A stretch of 64,000 nucleotides of DNA. Origin: Antedon mediterranea. Lineage: Eukaryota > Echinodermata > Crinoidea > Comatulida > Antedonidae. Below the pieces are notes generated by a model that was given only the letters and a program-made list of their open reading frames with translations, was not told the DNA's origin and did not search any database. Position 1 is the first letter of the stretch. Each line of letters starts with the position of its first letter. Below are positions 23,342-34,532 of this stretch, piece after piece. The stretch lies in NCBI RefSeq assembly GCF_964355755.1, contig NC_092670.1, positions 36,691,795 through 36,755,794 of the forward strand, written 5' to 3'. The translations under genes and the position numbers were made by a program.

Positions 23342-25522
23342 ATGGCTTCAGAACAGCTGGCTACGTTTCTCGAAGATGATATTGAGCATACTAGTAGCAG
23401 GCCTAATATTGATGAGAAGGTTCTTGAGTGTGCCATATGCGAAGGAAGACTTAACAATCCTAAATACCTTAGCTGTCATCATACGTTCTGTTTAAAATGT
23501 CTCGAAGATTGGGTGAATAGAAATGGTGAATTATTATCCTGCCCAACTTGCTCCAAATCTTGTTCGATTCCAGAAGAGGGTCTGCAGAGGCTACCGCCAA
23601 ACACCTCTGTGACCGAATTATTGGAAACAATTGAACAATTCACAAATGCAGATCAGATGAGATGTGTTACTTGTGGAAAAGAAGGTCATCCTGAGAGTTA
23701 CTGCCAAGATTGCAGAGAATTTCTGTGCCTCAATTGTAGTGGTCATCATAAGAACATTCGAGCCTGTAAAAATCACAAGCTGCAATCGGTGGAAGATGTC
23801 CGATCTATGAGTGTAAAAGACATCATTGCAACGTATCCACCTCTGTGTTCTATCCACAATGAATCTTTAAGTTCATTTTGCAAAATATGTAATATTCCCA
23901 TTTGCATTCATTGTTCAATCACGAATCATAAGCAATGGGAAGAAAAGGATAAACACATGCTTCATGTAGGACTATCATCAGATGAGTTAAAAACCCTCAA
24001 AGAAACATCAGTGGAACTGGAAAAAGCTGCTAATAAGTGTACAAGTAAATTGAATGAAAATCTTGAAGTTATTTTGGATATTGATAAGAAATTAGAAGAA
24101 AATAAAGAAAGGAGTTTGCAGGATATTGACAACCATGTAGAGGAAATGGTAGCAAGAATAAAAGAAAGTGGAGAAACGCTTAAAAAGGAAGTAAAGACAA
24201 TATACAACCAGAAAAAGACAGTAACTGATTTCCAGATAGCAGAACTGACAACAGCGATATCAGATATAAATACAAACATTTGTTTGCTTCATCACCTAAA
24301 AGAGAGTGACGGAGCAATGGCCATATCATCTGGTAATAGTATTATCAGAGCACTGGAAATGAGAATCAAAGAAGCACCAAAAACAATACCTGATGATAAT
24401 GTACAAATTAACTTTGTTAAAAACAAACAGCAAAATGCTTCATTGCAAGAGGATATCGGTAGTGTAATACAAACATCAGAAACAGCAATATCCCTTGAAT
24501 TAAACGGGCCTGAGTGTGTGACAACAGATCAAGTAATTGAGGTTAAAATAATTAAAACTGCTGAATGTGATCTACATGAAAAGTATTTGGAAGCAACTTG
24601 GAGAAAGCCGTCAGGTAAAATTGAGGTTGACACAAAACAGTGTAGCTGCAGGTACATTACCAGTAATAATACGTTTAAAGGTAGATCAATAAGTGCAGGA
24701 ATTTGCCAAGTCGATGTTAGTGTTGATGGTAACTACATTAAGAAATCACCAATAACAATCAAAGTAGAGAAAGTAGGTTTGATAAAAGAAGTAAGAATTT
24801 CGGCAGATAATGATAACGTCCCGGTAGATGTAGTCAGAGATGTAAATGATTGCATGCTTGTTTCATGTCGTAGTAATATAATTCATAGATACAAGCAATC
24901 GGGAGATTATGTTAGTAAGGTTACACTACCAATCGATGTAAAAGTTAACAGAATGTTTAAAATGAGGAATGGTAATATTGCATTCAGCGACTGTGGTGAA
25001 ACTAAGAGCATTAAAATATGTACTATTGATGGTGAGGTTGTTAAATCAATTGGTGAGAGCAAGGTAATTAGCCCACATGGTCTTTATGTGAATGAAAGAA
25101 CCAATATTGTGTATGTATGTAATGGTCGACATTTGGTTTTGTTTGATATTAAAAGTGGCAAGACCATTTCAGAAGTCTTTATTGACAAAAAAGTTGTCAC
25201 CGATCTGTGTCTTACCGAAAGAAATATTCTTCTACTGGGAGACTCTTGCATATATTGTTGTGATTATGAGGGGAAAGTCTCCAAATATAAAGAGTTTTCG
25301 TCACGGTCCACCCTACGCGGAATAGAAGTTGATGATGATGACAATTTACTAATAGCTAGTGGGTATGAAGTTGAGGTATTCAAGCGTTACAGTGGAAGAT
25401 CCATAAAAAGTATTGGTAAATCTAGAGAATTAACAAATGCACAGGGCTTAGCGCTTTTATCATATTATCCACGCAGAGTTGCAGTGATCGATGACAACAA
25501 AGTTAAAATATTTAATTATTAG
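23342..25522 (+). CDS. TRIM A: RING/B-box/coiled-coil/filamin/NHL-type protein, intact
   Basis: Putative RING E3 ubiquitin ligase of 726 aa whose coding region is one exon. The C3HC4 RING has ligands C30, C33, C45, H47, C50, C53, C67 and C70. B-box 1 spans about 108-146 and B-box 2 about 169-208. A charged coiled coil covers about 215-300. A filamin-type Ig domain at about 385-478 ends in the pattern ICQVDVSVDG then KKSPITIKV. An NHL-like propeller runs to the C-terminal FNY. This order matches class VII TRIM proteins (TRIM2/TRIM3/TRIM71 type), which use RING for ubiquitin transfer and NHL for RNA or protein binding. Orthology to any single vertebrate gene is not claimed. The start is the first Met, 14 nt after a predicted splice acceptor. 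A possible polyadenylation signal AATAAA lies at 25,637-25,642. Confidence 0.9.
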   Translation: MASEQLATFLEDDIEHTSSRPNIDEKVLECAICEGRLNNPKYLSCHHTFCLKCLEDWVNRNGELLSCPTCSKSCSIPEEGLQRLPPNTSVTELLETIEQFTNADQMRCVTCGKEGHPESYCQDCREFLCLNCSGHHKNIRACKNHKLQSVEDVRSMSVKDIIATYPPLCSIHNESLSSFCKICNIPICIHCSITNHKQWEEKDKHMLHVGLSSDELKTLKETSVELEKAANKCTSKLNENLEVILDIDKKLEENKERSLQDIDNHVEEMVARIKESGETLKKEVKTIYNQKKTVTDFQIAELTTAISDINTNICLLHHLKESDGAMAISSGNSIIRALEMRIKEAPKTIPDDNVQINFVKNKQQNASLQEDIGSVIQTSETAISLELNGPECVTTDQVIEVKIIKTAECDLHEKYLEATWRKPSGKIEVDTKQCSCRYITSNNTFKGRSISAGICQVDVSVDGNYIKKSPITIKVEKVGLIKEVRISADNDNVPVDVVRDVNDCMLVSCRSNIIHRYKQSGDYVSKVTLPIDVKVNRMFKMRNGNIAFSDCGETKSIKICTIDGEVVKSIGESKVISPHGLYVNERTNIVYVCNGRHLVLFDIKSGKTISEVFIDKKVVTDLCLTERNILLLGDSCIYCCDYEGKVSKYKEFSSRSTLRGIEVDDDDNLLIASGYEVEVFKRYSGRSIKSIGKSRELTNAQGLALLSYYPRRVAVIDDNKVKIFNY

Positions 25523-25845
25523 ATTATCTTATGTAGGATAACTACTATTAAACTAACTATTCTAACTATTAAATAATAAGGAAAATTGTATATAATGAAT
25601 AGTGAATACTTAATTTTTCCTTCAGTTTTTAATTCAAATAAACGGGGTACAATATTGAGTATAAAGATAGCCAATATGAACAAACAATTGTATTCCTTGC
25701 ATTCTGAACGGATTTGATTTATTTGTTACTATAATTTGGCATTTTGTATCCTCAAGTCTAAATGATATTGTCGGTGATTAAAAGATTTACTGTACTAGTA
25801 TTTGCGGAGGCAACGAAGCTACAGAAAATACATATACTTAACTTA
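25523..25845. other. 3' flank of TRIM A
   Basis: AT-rich sequence whose part from about 25,640 to 25,790 aligns with the 3' flank of TRIM E (about 47,130-47,280). It contains the candidate TRIM A polyadenylation signal. No further gene was seen. Confidence 0.6.
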
Positions 25846-27015
25846 AACAAGGCCAACAGCCATTAAGTCGCGTGCTACAATGCATAGTGATACCGGACCG
25901 ACATACAGACCGATAGACCGACAGACAGACCGACAGACAGACAGACCAACCGACATAGTGAACTATACTGACCGAAATTACTAAACATGTTTAAAAATGT
26001 TGAAATGTTTAAAAACATTTATATTTTTTTAATTTACACGTGCGTAGCCTGTCACTTTCGACGTGCTCGTATAACGTAATTTCGAGTTGAAAAGTAAGTC
26101 AAGAAAACAGAAATCGGGCAAAAAGAGTGCGTAATAACATTTAACGCGCAGTGCGCGCGCAAAAATATGCGCACTCATGGCAATTTTGTAAACGCTTAAA
26201 ATTGCCTGAAATGTACTCTTATTTCATCGAAAATAAATTTTGAAAATTTTAAGCGCGCGTACGCATGCGTTACATGCGCTACGCACGTAATTGTATTGCC
26301 ATATGATGATTTATGCCCTGAAATTTATGAGTACCAAATTTTATTTAATTGTGATTCATGGTTGTGAAGATATGATTACAAACGTGATTTCGTTAAATCG
26401 TGCGTAGACCGCGTAATTTTTTATTGCGCACCGTGAAAACATAACCACATTGATTCTTGGCCATAAGGAATATACTGTGAAAAATTGACCTAGCTAGATT
26501 AAACTGATATCAAGATAAGGTCAGAAAGCGATAAAACGCATAGTGATACCGGACCGACAGACAGACAGACCGACAGACAGACCGACAGACAGACCGACCG
26601 ACCGACATAGTGAACTATAGAGTCGCTTCCACGCGACTAAAAACGAGCCATCAGAATTACATGTAAAGTGCATTATCAGCATCCATCAGCAAATTTATTT
26701 TATAACAAAAGCCTATTGAATATTTTTGACTTGTATGAGAAGTACACTGCTGTATTTATAATTATTATATCATATTAATATTAACTCCGTATGGGCAATT
26801 TAATTACCAGTTTCATTTAACTCTTTTTAGTCGCGTGGACGCGACTCAATAGTTCACTATGTCGGTCTGTCTGTCGGTCCGGTATCACTATGCGTTTTAT
26901 CGCTTTTCTGTACTTTTTGAACTGTTTTGATGTACAGAAAAGTTTTAAAGTACATTACTTTTTGAAAGTCCATTTTTTTCTGAGAGCACGCGACTTATGG
27001 CTGTTGGCCTTGTTT
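25846..27015. mobile_element. Foldback-type element with about 30-bp inverted ends and CpG-rich core
   Basis: The ends 25,846-25,876 and 26,985-27,015 are imperfect inverted repeats containing AAGGCCAACAGCCAT and a CGCG-rich word. Inside, a block with GATACCGG and (GACCGACAGACA)n occurs at 25,880-25,970 and 26,535-26,640, and inverted at 26,826-26,895. The core (26,035-26,520) is rich in GCGC and CGCG and resembles the core of the 13.3-14.5 kb element. No coding capacity was seen. Confidence 0.55.
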
Positions 27016-27029
27016 TACAAAAATGGAAT

Positions 27030-27200
27030 CTGTACATGAGTATGGTACGCGGAAGAAGAGTGATTGCCGTATTGCTCTAAAAAGAACAAATAATAGGACA
27101 GAGAAGTATTGCCTATAGAGGGGCAAATATTTGGAACCATTTGCCTGAAAACATAAAGTGTGAAACTAAAATTGGAAAATTTAGAAATTAAATACATCAA
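27030..27200 (+). mobile_element. LINE reverse-transcriptase C-terminal fragment
   Basis: Interrupted frames read RSIAYRGANIWNHLPENIK followed by a KIGKF pattern. This is the usual C-terminal signature of CR1/RTE-type LINE reverse transcriptases (YxGxxxWNxLP). Only about 170 bp remain. Confidence 0.5.
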
Positions 27201-27456
27201 CTAATAATAAATAAAGACTCACTCATGTAAAGTTCACTTTTTCTATGTTTACTTTTATTGTTTTATTTGCTAATTAGATACGGTATTATAGGGTAATGAG
27301 TTTAAGAGCGTCGGCTCATTGCATACCCGTTTTGTATCAAATACGTTTTCCGTTCATTTTGATTTAGAGTAATCTTATAGAAATATACTTGTAAAAGAAA
27401 TACTGTATATAATTCTGTTGATACAATTAAATAAATGGTACGTTTAGTACCAACAG

Positions 27457-28553
27457 AAAGCTTCATTGCAAGAAGATATTGGAATGGTAATACAGTACAA
27501 ACATCGGAAGCAGCAGTATCCCTTGAGTTAGATGTACCAGAGTGTGTGACAACAGATCACGTAATCGATATTAAAATAACTAAAACTGCCGCATGTGATT
27601 TAGTTGTGAATGATCTAGAAGCAACTTGGACACAACCTTCAGGAGAAATTAACATCGATCAAATAGAATAGGACAATGGAGATTACTATATTGGGAGAAG
27701 AAAATGCAAAATTGCAGGAGTTTGTCAGATCGATGTTAGTGTTGATGGTAAACATATTAAGAAGTCCTCAATGACTGTCAAAGTAGAACAAGTGGGGTTG
27801 ATGCAAACAGTACGAATTCCGGCAGATAGTAATCGAGATTTTAAACCCGTAGATGTAGTAGAAGATGGAGATGATTGCTTACTTGTTTCATATAAAAGTA
27901 ATACAATTAATAGATATAAGCAATCAGGAGAATACGTTAATAAGATTACACTACCAAGCGATGTGAAAGTGAACAGAATGTTTAAAATGAAGAATGGTAA
28001 CGTAGCATTCAGTGACTATGGTAAAACTAAGAGCATTAAGATATGCACGATGGATGGTGAAGTTGTCAAATCAGTTGGTGAGAGTAAGCTGAATAATCCA
28101 GAAGGTATACATGTAAATGAAGTAAGGAATACTGTGCACGTCTGTAATTTTTATAGTGTAATCAAGTTTAATATTGAAAGCGGTCAGACCATCAAAGAAG
28201 TATCTAGTGGAAATCGGTCACACGATGTTGCCCTTACAAGACAAAACATTCTTGTATCATCACAAAATCACTGCATAACAAGAGGTCGTAAAGTCATTAT
28301 TAATCAGGGTAATGAAGATGGTCAGGTGATGTTCCCAAGAGGAATAGAAGTTGATGATGATGACAATATCATAGTAGCTAGTCGCCATAAACTACAGCTC
28401 TTCAACAACTCTTGGGCATTCATTAAAAGAATTGATGACAAAGACAATGAAGAAGATGAACTAGATAATCCAACGGGATTGTCAATCATATCTTATTATC
28501 CACGAAAAGTGGCAGTGGTAAGTGGACACACGGTAAAAATATTCAATTATTAA
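27457..28553 (+). pseudogene. TRIM B: 5'-truncated TRIM pseudogene (filamin + NHL part)
   Basis: This sequence aligns with TRIM C from about its residue 365 to the stop, so RING, B-boxes and coiled coil are missing. Two further lesions are visible. An extra GTAC near 27,495 shifts the frame relative to TRIM C, and an in-frame TAG lies at 27,669-27,671 where TRIM C has a glutamate codon. Downstream of the TAG a 260-codon frame (27,771-28,553) stays open and is nearly identical to the TRIM C propeller. An NHL-only product is conceivable, but no promoter or 5' exon is visible for it. An AATAAA signal follows at 28,620-28,625. The truncation point near 27,457 marks where upstream similarity stops. 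Confidence 0.85.
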
Positions 28554-30904
28554 AATAAATGCTACCAACATTGTCTGTCTTAAATTATAATACAAACATA
28601 CCAGCTTTCCTAATTGCTGAATAAAGTTATGTTATACCACAATAATGTATTTATTCTTTTAATACTGTTGGAAGCTTATCGTCAAAGAGATTCTTTTAAC
28701 GTCTAATAAATACCGTTTACATTGTAATACTGTATATTGTGGTTTCTTTTAAAACGACAATTAAATAACCATACTATCAAAATGTAAGGAGAAAGAGAAG
28801 TATAGCAACCAAGCTCACTTTAAAGACTCACCAAAAAAGTAAATGAATGTAAACATCGATTTACTATAATATGTATATTTTTTATCATTGACGTCATAAA
28901 ATATTGGTTAATCATTCCTTTGTACAAATCTTGAACATTAATGTATAATATAAAATATTTGGTTAGATGAACTAAAAAGCACAATGATGTCTATTTACCT
29001 ATTGTTTTTACTTATTCCTCAATTTCTGTTTTTTTTCTATTTCTAAAGTAGCATTTCAACTTTATGTTTTATTGTAAACTACTAATGTATTACTAATTTA
29101 ATATAATAGATTTGTGAACTATACAATGCGTTCTTTCAATGGTGTACAGGTTTTATTTAAATGTTGGATAAATGTAATATATACTGTACTAACATATAAA
29201 AACGGATGCTAATATTAAGTGTTAAAATAAACATGATTTATAATGAACATGATTAATACATATGCGCCGAAGCAGTAGATGGATGATTGGTGCCACATAT
29301 TAATCATGGTATACTCGTATGCGGCGCAAGAAAATTGACGCATTTGTTAAATTTAGTTGAATATTTTTTAACCTTTAAATAAATAAATTATTCTACAGTG
29401 GTACATTGTACGATGGCCGTTAATTTCCATTATTTTGGTTTATAGTATGGGTGTATTAGTAGATATCGACCTTCTGTAACGGTCTTCAAAGTCGTAAGCT
29501 CTGTCTACACTATCAAACTTTATGTGACAAAAACATGTGATGTGCCCATATATGGACATGATGATGTAATATCACTATCATATTTGGGCACACCATAACA
29601 GTCTGTTATGTCAGTTGTTGAGCCTGTTGTATTTAGTGTGTTTTTTAATATAGAAATAAAATAAGGTTTGGTTTATTTTGATAGAAAAGTTAATCTAATA
29701 AAATAAGCGAACAACCTTCTACGTGTACATTTGGTTGATTTCTGTTTTTTCAATTCGATTTTTTTTGGGGGAGGCGAGTGTTTGTGCGTGTCATACTGAT
29801 CAATCCATAGTATCCCAACTTCTCATTACATAAAATGTTATTTAGCTGTTACATAGATTTCATTGAAACATAACTCATTGACCATTTTTAGACAACCACA
29901 TTCAATTACCAGCTGCTCTGGTAGCGATGATGACAAACCCACTTTTTTTTCTTCAGAGAATATAAAAACATTTTAAAGATTGTAGGGCCTAAGTGAGTGT
30001 TTTCATTCAAAGCTTAAATCCAGCATAAAACACAAATAAAAAACAAGGCCATATACATGGCTACATTCGCGTGCTCAGTTCAAAATTCAAAAAATAATTT
30101 TAAAAAAATAAAAAAATAAAAAAACTGTTATTGTCCAATTTCATATACAATACATACAATTGGAAATGTGTCGTTTGATACACTACATACATAACCATTA
30201 TATAGAGTTATACTGTACATCATTCACGCAAAACTTGTTACAACGAAAAAATAAAAAGAGCACACGTAACTTAAACTAAAACTGATGTATTGTGTTGAGG
30301 AAAGAATAGGCGTATGGCAGAGTATTGCAAATTATTGAAGTAAATTTTTTTTTAAATGATTAGGAGCTCAATTTAAGAACGTTATATTAAACAATTTTAA
30401 AACCGTTGTAAATCCCATGTGTAAAAAGTTTTTACCGACCAACCGACTGACATAGTGAGCTGTAGAGTCGGAATGCATCACGATTTGAGCAAGTACATCA
30501 GAGATGGTACCTAACTGCGTTAAGGTCAACAGCTCTGCACGTATTCGACAAAGCCAAATGTTCAAATGTTCAATCTTATGCAAAAGATGTTTTAATCAGC
30601 ATAAATACGCAAATAGAAAATTTATATGGTGGTGGCATTTCAGTACATGTAGCGGCAGTCAACTTACCATGGTTATAAACTATATATTAGAGATGAATTT
30701 GTGAGTAGGAAAGTAAGCAAAATGTCTTCAGCTAGTTTATCTAGTTTAATAGACACATTTTTTACCTACTACCAGTTGGCAAATGGTGGATAATGCATCA
30801 TATTAAATTTCATAATGATATAGACCTATATAATTAATTTATTATTATTATCATCATTTTAACAAAAAGAATTCAAAATGGCTTACAAGGATACATTCGT
30901 ATAA
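28554..30904. repeat. 3' flank of TRIM B, segmental duplicate of 34,533-36,919
   Basis: A 2.35-kb AT-rich block almost identical, apart from small indels, to the block that follows TRIM C. It carries a partial TTAA-type MITE at 29,496-29,598 and a fragment of the GACCGAC/hairpin repeat at about 30,040-30,475. No supported gene. Confidence 0.85.
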
Positions 30905-30945
30905 AAATAATTTTATTTATTTATTTATTGGTTGACAGATTGACT

Positions 30946-31279
30946 GCTGCTTTATTTAACGAGGTGGGCTGGGGCCAGCCTAGTTTAATTAACTTATTTA
31001 GGCCTAACAGTCAATTTTATCGAATTAAATTCTATCCATTCAATGATACGGAACATTAATTTTCGCTCGTGCAAATCACATACGCCGCTTACGTTGGAAT
31101 CATGTTTAAGCACCAAATTAAATCACAAACAAACTAAGCCTTTATTGGAATTTCCAAAACCTTTATAAACATTTTTATTGTCATAATTCTTCTTTTCAGT
31201 TGTGTCGAATAAAACTGTTTAAACCACGGTAGGCCTATGTTGATTTCGTATTTAATACTAGTTATTACTAAACTATTTT

Positions 31280-31310
<31 letters not shown>

Positions 31311-32342
31311 TATTGTTGTGCTAATGCTAAGATTAATAAAAAAGCAATAACACACTGTATAAGTGTGTAGGCCTACTTGGCCTCAAGTGAAACATTATTT
31401 AGTATAACTTCCTGGTGGCGTATAGGTGTGGCACAGGGTGTCACGAAACCTCAGATTCCCTAAGACCCCCTAAGACCTAAATAAGATCACAAAACCTAAG
31501 ACCCAAAACCTTAGATTGCCAATAGTTCCCTTTCGCACCAGCTCTAAGTGTGTTGGCCAACTTTATCCCGAACACCACACCTTAGCAGGGAAAAATTTCA
31601 TTTTAAAATTTTGTTTAGCAATTATTGCTAAATCAAACTGTTTTTTTAGTCGATATACATAGTTTTGTATTGTCTTTTTTGCTACACAATTTTAGAAATG
31701 TGTAGCAATAAGATTGCTTTATAGCTTTTTGCTATGCTACACTGGCGAAATTATTCCCTGCTTAGAGAATTACTACTTTTATGAAGAAAGAATCAATAAA
31801 ATAACAAATTATAAATAAGATTCATTGTCTCGTTCTGCAGTACCAACAGATTTTTTTTTCTTGTTATTCATATTTTAGATTATGAAATTTATTATTATTT
31901 TCTTCAATTCAATGCATTTCTTTTCTTTTTTATTTGTGTTTTTTTTTCCTGTTGAGGCTCGCCTAACTCAAGATGTTTCCTAACATCTTTCAGGGCTTTT
32001 GCCTTCATTTCAGGGCTTTTGCCTTCATTTCATGGCTTTTGCCTTCATTTCATGGCTTTTGCCTTCATGTCATGGCTTTTGCCTTCATTTCATGGCTTTT
32101 GTCTTCATTTTCTGAAACATTTTTTTATATTTATAATTCTGTACCATACTGTTTCTTTGTTTTTCCTATACTATTCAGATGGTTTCGTTAAATTTAAGAA
32201 TAACATCGACAAATTCATCATATCCCCCTCAGGTCGCCTTTATGATGGTAGGAAGTGATGATTAAAAGTAGACCCATTCCACCAAGATTTTAGCCCTCTA
32301 TATTATTGATTAAATTTATTATTCACAGAACACTGATTTAAA
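30946..32342. repeat. Duplicated 5' flank and promoter of TRIM C
   Basis: Collinear with 39,097-40,275 upstream of TRIM D. The part 31,063-31,240 also aligns with the SMCHD1/TRIM A promoter, including TACGCCGCTTACGTTG at 31,081-31,096 and the CACG|GT donor at 31,228. It therefore contains the inferred TRIM C promoter, 5'-UTR exon and intron. Confidence 0.8.
31990..32111. repeat. 21-bp minisatellite in TRIM C 5'-UTR intron
   Basis: About six copies of a 21-bp unit containing CATGGCTTTTGCCTTC or CAGGGCTTTTGCCTTC. TRIM D has a single unit at the equivalent place (about 40,019-40,040), so the array expanded after, or contracted since, the duplication. Confidence 0.85.
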
Positions 32343-34532
32343 ATGGCTTCAGAACAACTGGATACATTTCTCGAAGATGATATTGAGCATACTAGTAGCC
32401 CTATTATTGATGAGAAGGTTCTTGAGTGTGCCATCTGCGAAGGAAGACTTAACAATCCTAAATACCTTAGCTGTCATCATACGTTCTGTTTAAAATGTCT
32501 CGATGACTGGGTGAAAAGAAATGGTGAGTTATTATCCTGCCCAACTTGTTCCAAATCGTGTTCGATTCCAGAAGAGGGTCTACAGGGGCTACCACCAAAC
32601 ACTTCGTTGGCTAATTTGTTGGAAACAATTGAACAATTCACAAATGCAGATCAGATGAAATGTGTTTGCGGCAAAGAAGGCAACTCTGAAAACTACTGCC
32701 AGAATTGCAGACAGTTTCTGTGCCTCCATTGCAGTGGTCATCATAAGAACATTAGAACATTCGAGAATCACAAGCTGCAATCAGTGGAAGATGTCCGATC
32801 TATGAGTGTAAAAGACATCATTGCAACGTATCCACCTCTGTGTTCTATCCACAATGAACCTTTAAGTTCATTTTGCAAAATATGTAATATTCCCATTTGC
32901 ATTCATTGTTCAATCACGAATCATAAGCAATGGGAAGGAAAGGATAAACACATGCTTCATGTAGGCCTATCATCAGATGAATTGAAAACACTAAAGGAAA
33001 CATCAGTGGAACTGGAAAAAGCTGCTAATCAGTGTACAAGTAAATTGAATGAAGATCTTAAAGTCATTTTGGATATTGATAAGAAATTAGAAGAAAATAA
33101 AGAAAGGAGTTTGCAGGATATTGACAACCATGTAGAGAAAATGGTAGCAAGAATAAAAGAAAGTGGAGAAACACTTAAAAGAGAAGTAAGGACAATATAC
33201 AACAAGAAAAAGACAATAACTGATTTCCAGATAACAGAACTGACAACAGCAATATCAGACATAAATACAGACATGTGTTTGCTTCATCACCTAGGAAAGA
33301 GTGGTGATGGAGCAACAACCATATCATCTGGTAATAGAATAAGCAGATCACTGGATAATAGGATCAAAGAAGCACCAAAAACAATACCCGATGATGATTT
33401 AGACATAAATTTTGTTAAAAACAAAAAACAGAATGCTTCATTGCAAGAGGATATTGGAATGGTAATACAAACATCAGAAGCAGCAGTGTCTCTTGAATTA
33501 GATGTACCAGCATGTGTGACAACAGATCAAGTAATCGATGTTAAAATAACTAAAATTGCCGAATGTGATCTAGATGTAAATGATCTAGAAGCAACTTGGA
33601 AACAACCTTCGGGCGAAATTAACATCGATCAAATAGAAGAGGACAATGGAGATTACTATATTGTGAGAAGAAAATGTAAAATTGCAGGAGTTTGTCAGAT
33701 CGATGTTAGTGTTGATGGTAAACATATTAAGAAGTCCCCAATGACTGTCAAAGTAGAAGAAGTGGGGTTGATGCAAACAGTACGAATTCCGGCAGATAGT
33801 AATGGTGATTTTAAACCTGTAGATGTAGTCGAAGATGGAGATGATTGCTTACTTGTTTCATATAAAAGTAATGCAATTAATAGATATAAGCAGTCAGGAG
33901 AATACGTTAATAAGATTACACTACCAAGCGATGTGAAAGTGAACAGAATGTTTAAAATGAAGAATGGTAACGTAGCATTCAGTGACTATGGTAAAACTAA
34001 GAGCATTAAAATATGCACGATGGATGGTGAAGTTGTCAAATCAGTTGGTGAGAGTAAGCTGAATAATCCAGAAGGTATACATGTAAATGAAGTAAGGAAT
34101 ACTGTGCACGTCTGTAATTTTTATAGTGTAATCAAGTTTAATATTGAAAGCGGTCAGACCATCAAAGAAGTATATAATGGAAAGTGGGCATACGACGTTG
34201 TTCTTACAAGACAAAACATTCTTGTATCATCACAGAATGACTGCATAAAACAAATAACAAGAGGTTCGAAAGTCATTATTGATGAGGGTGATGATGATGG
34301 TCAGGTGATGTGCCCAAGAGGAATAAAAGTTGATGATGATGACAATATCATAGTAGCTAGTAATCATAAACTACAGCTCTTCAGCAACTCTGGGGAATTC
34401 ATTAAAAGAATTGATGACGAAGACAATGAAGAAGATGAACTAGATAATCCAACGGGATTGTCCATCATATCTTATTATCCACGAAGAGTTGCAGTGGTAA
34501 GTGGACACACGGTAAAAATATTCAATTATTAA
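32343..34532 (+). CDS. TRIM C: RING/B-box/coiled-coil/filamin/NHL-type protein, intact
   Basis: A 729-aa paralogue of TRIM A with the same domain order and a single coding exon. A predicted 5'-UTR intron runs from the CACG|GTAGGC donor (exon end 31,228) to an acceptor at 32,328, again 14 nt before the ATG. RING ligands are conserved. B-box 1 begins CVCG instead of CVTCG, one residue shorter between the first two zinc cysteines. By eye the RING-to-B-box part is almost identical to TRIM D, the coiled coil is closest to TRIM A, and the propeller is almost identical to pseudogene B, so the gene looks mosaic. An AATAAA signal lies at 34,599-34,604. Role as an E3 ligase is inferred from the domains. 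Confidence 0.9.
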   Translation: MASEQLDTFLEDDIEHTSSPIIDEKVLECAICEGRLNNPKYLSCHHTFCLKCLDDWVKRNGELLSCPTCSKSCSIPEEGLQGLPPNTSLANLLETIEQFTNADQMKCVCGKEGNSENYCQNCRQFLCLHCSGHHKNIRTFENHKLQSVEDVRSMSVKDIIATYPPLCSIHNEPLSSFCKICNIPICIHCSITNHKQWEGKDKHMLHVGLSSDELKTLKETSVELEKAANQCTSKLNEDLKVILDIDKKLEENKERSLQDIDNHVEKMVARIKESGETLKREVRTIYNKKKTITDFQITELTTAISDINTDMCLLHHLGKSGDGATTISSGNRISRSLDNRIKEAPKTIPDDDLDINFVKNKKQNASLQEDIGMVIQTSEAAVSLELDVPACVTTDQVIDVKITKIAECDLDVNDLEATWKQPSGEINIDQIEEDNGDYYIVRRKCKIAGVCQIDVSVDGKHIKKSPMTVKVEEVGLMQTVRIPADSNGDFKPVDVVEDGDDCLLVSYKSNAINRYKQSGEYVNKITLPSDVKVNRMFKMKNGNVAFSDYGKTKSIKICTMDGEVVKSVGESKLNNPEGIHVNEVRNTVHVCNFYSVIKFNIESGQTIKEVYNGKWAYDVVLTRQNILVSSQNDCIKQITRGSKVIIDEGDDDGQVMCPRGIKVDDDDNIIVASNHKLQLFSNSGEFIKRIDDEDNEEDELDNPTGLSIISYYPRRVAVVSGHTVKIFNY

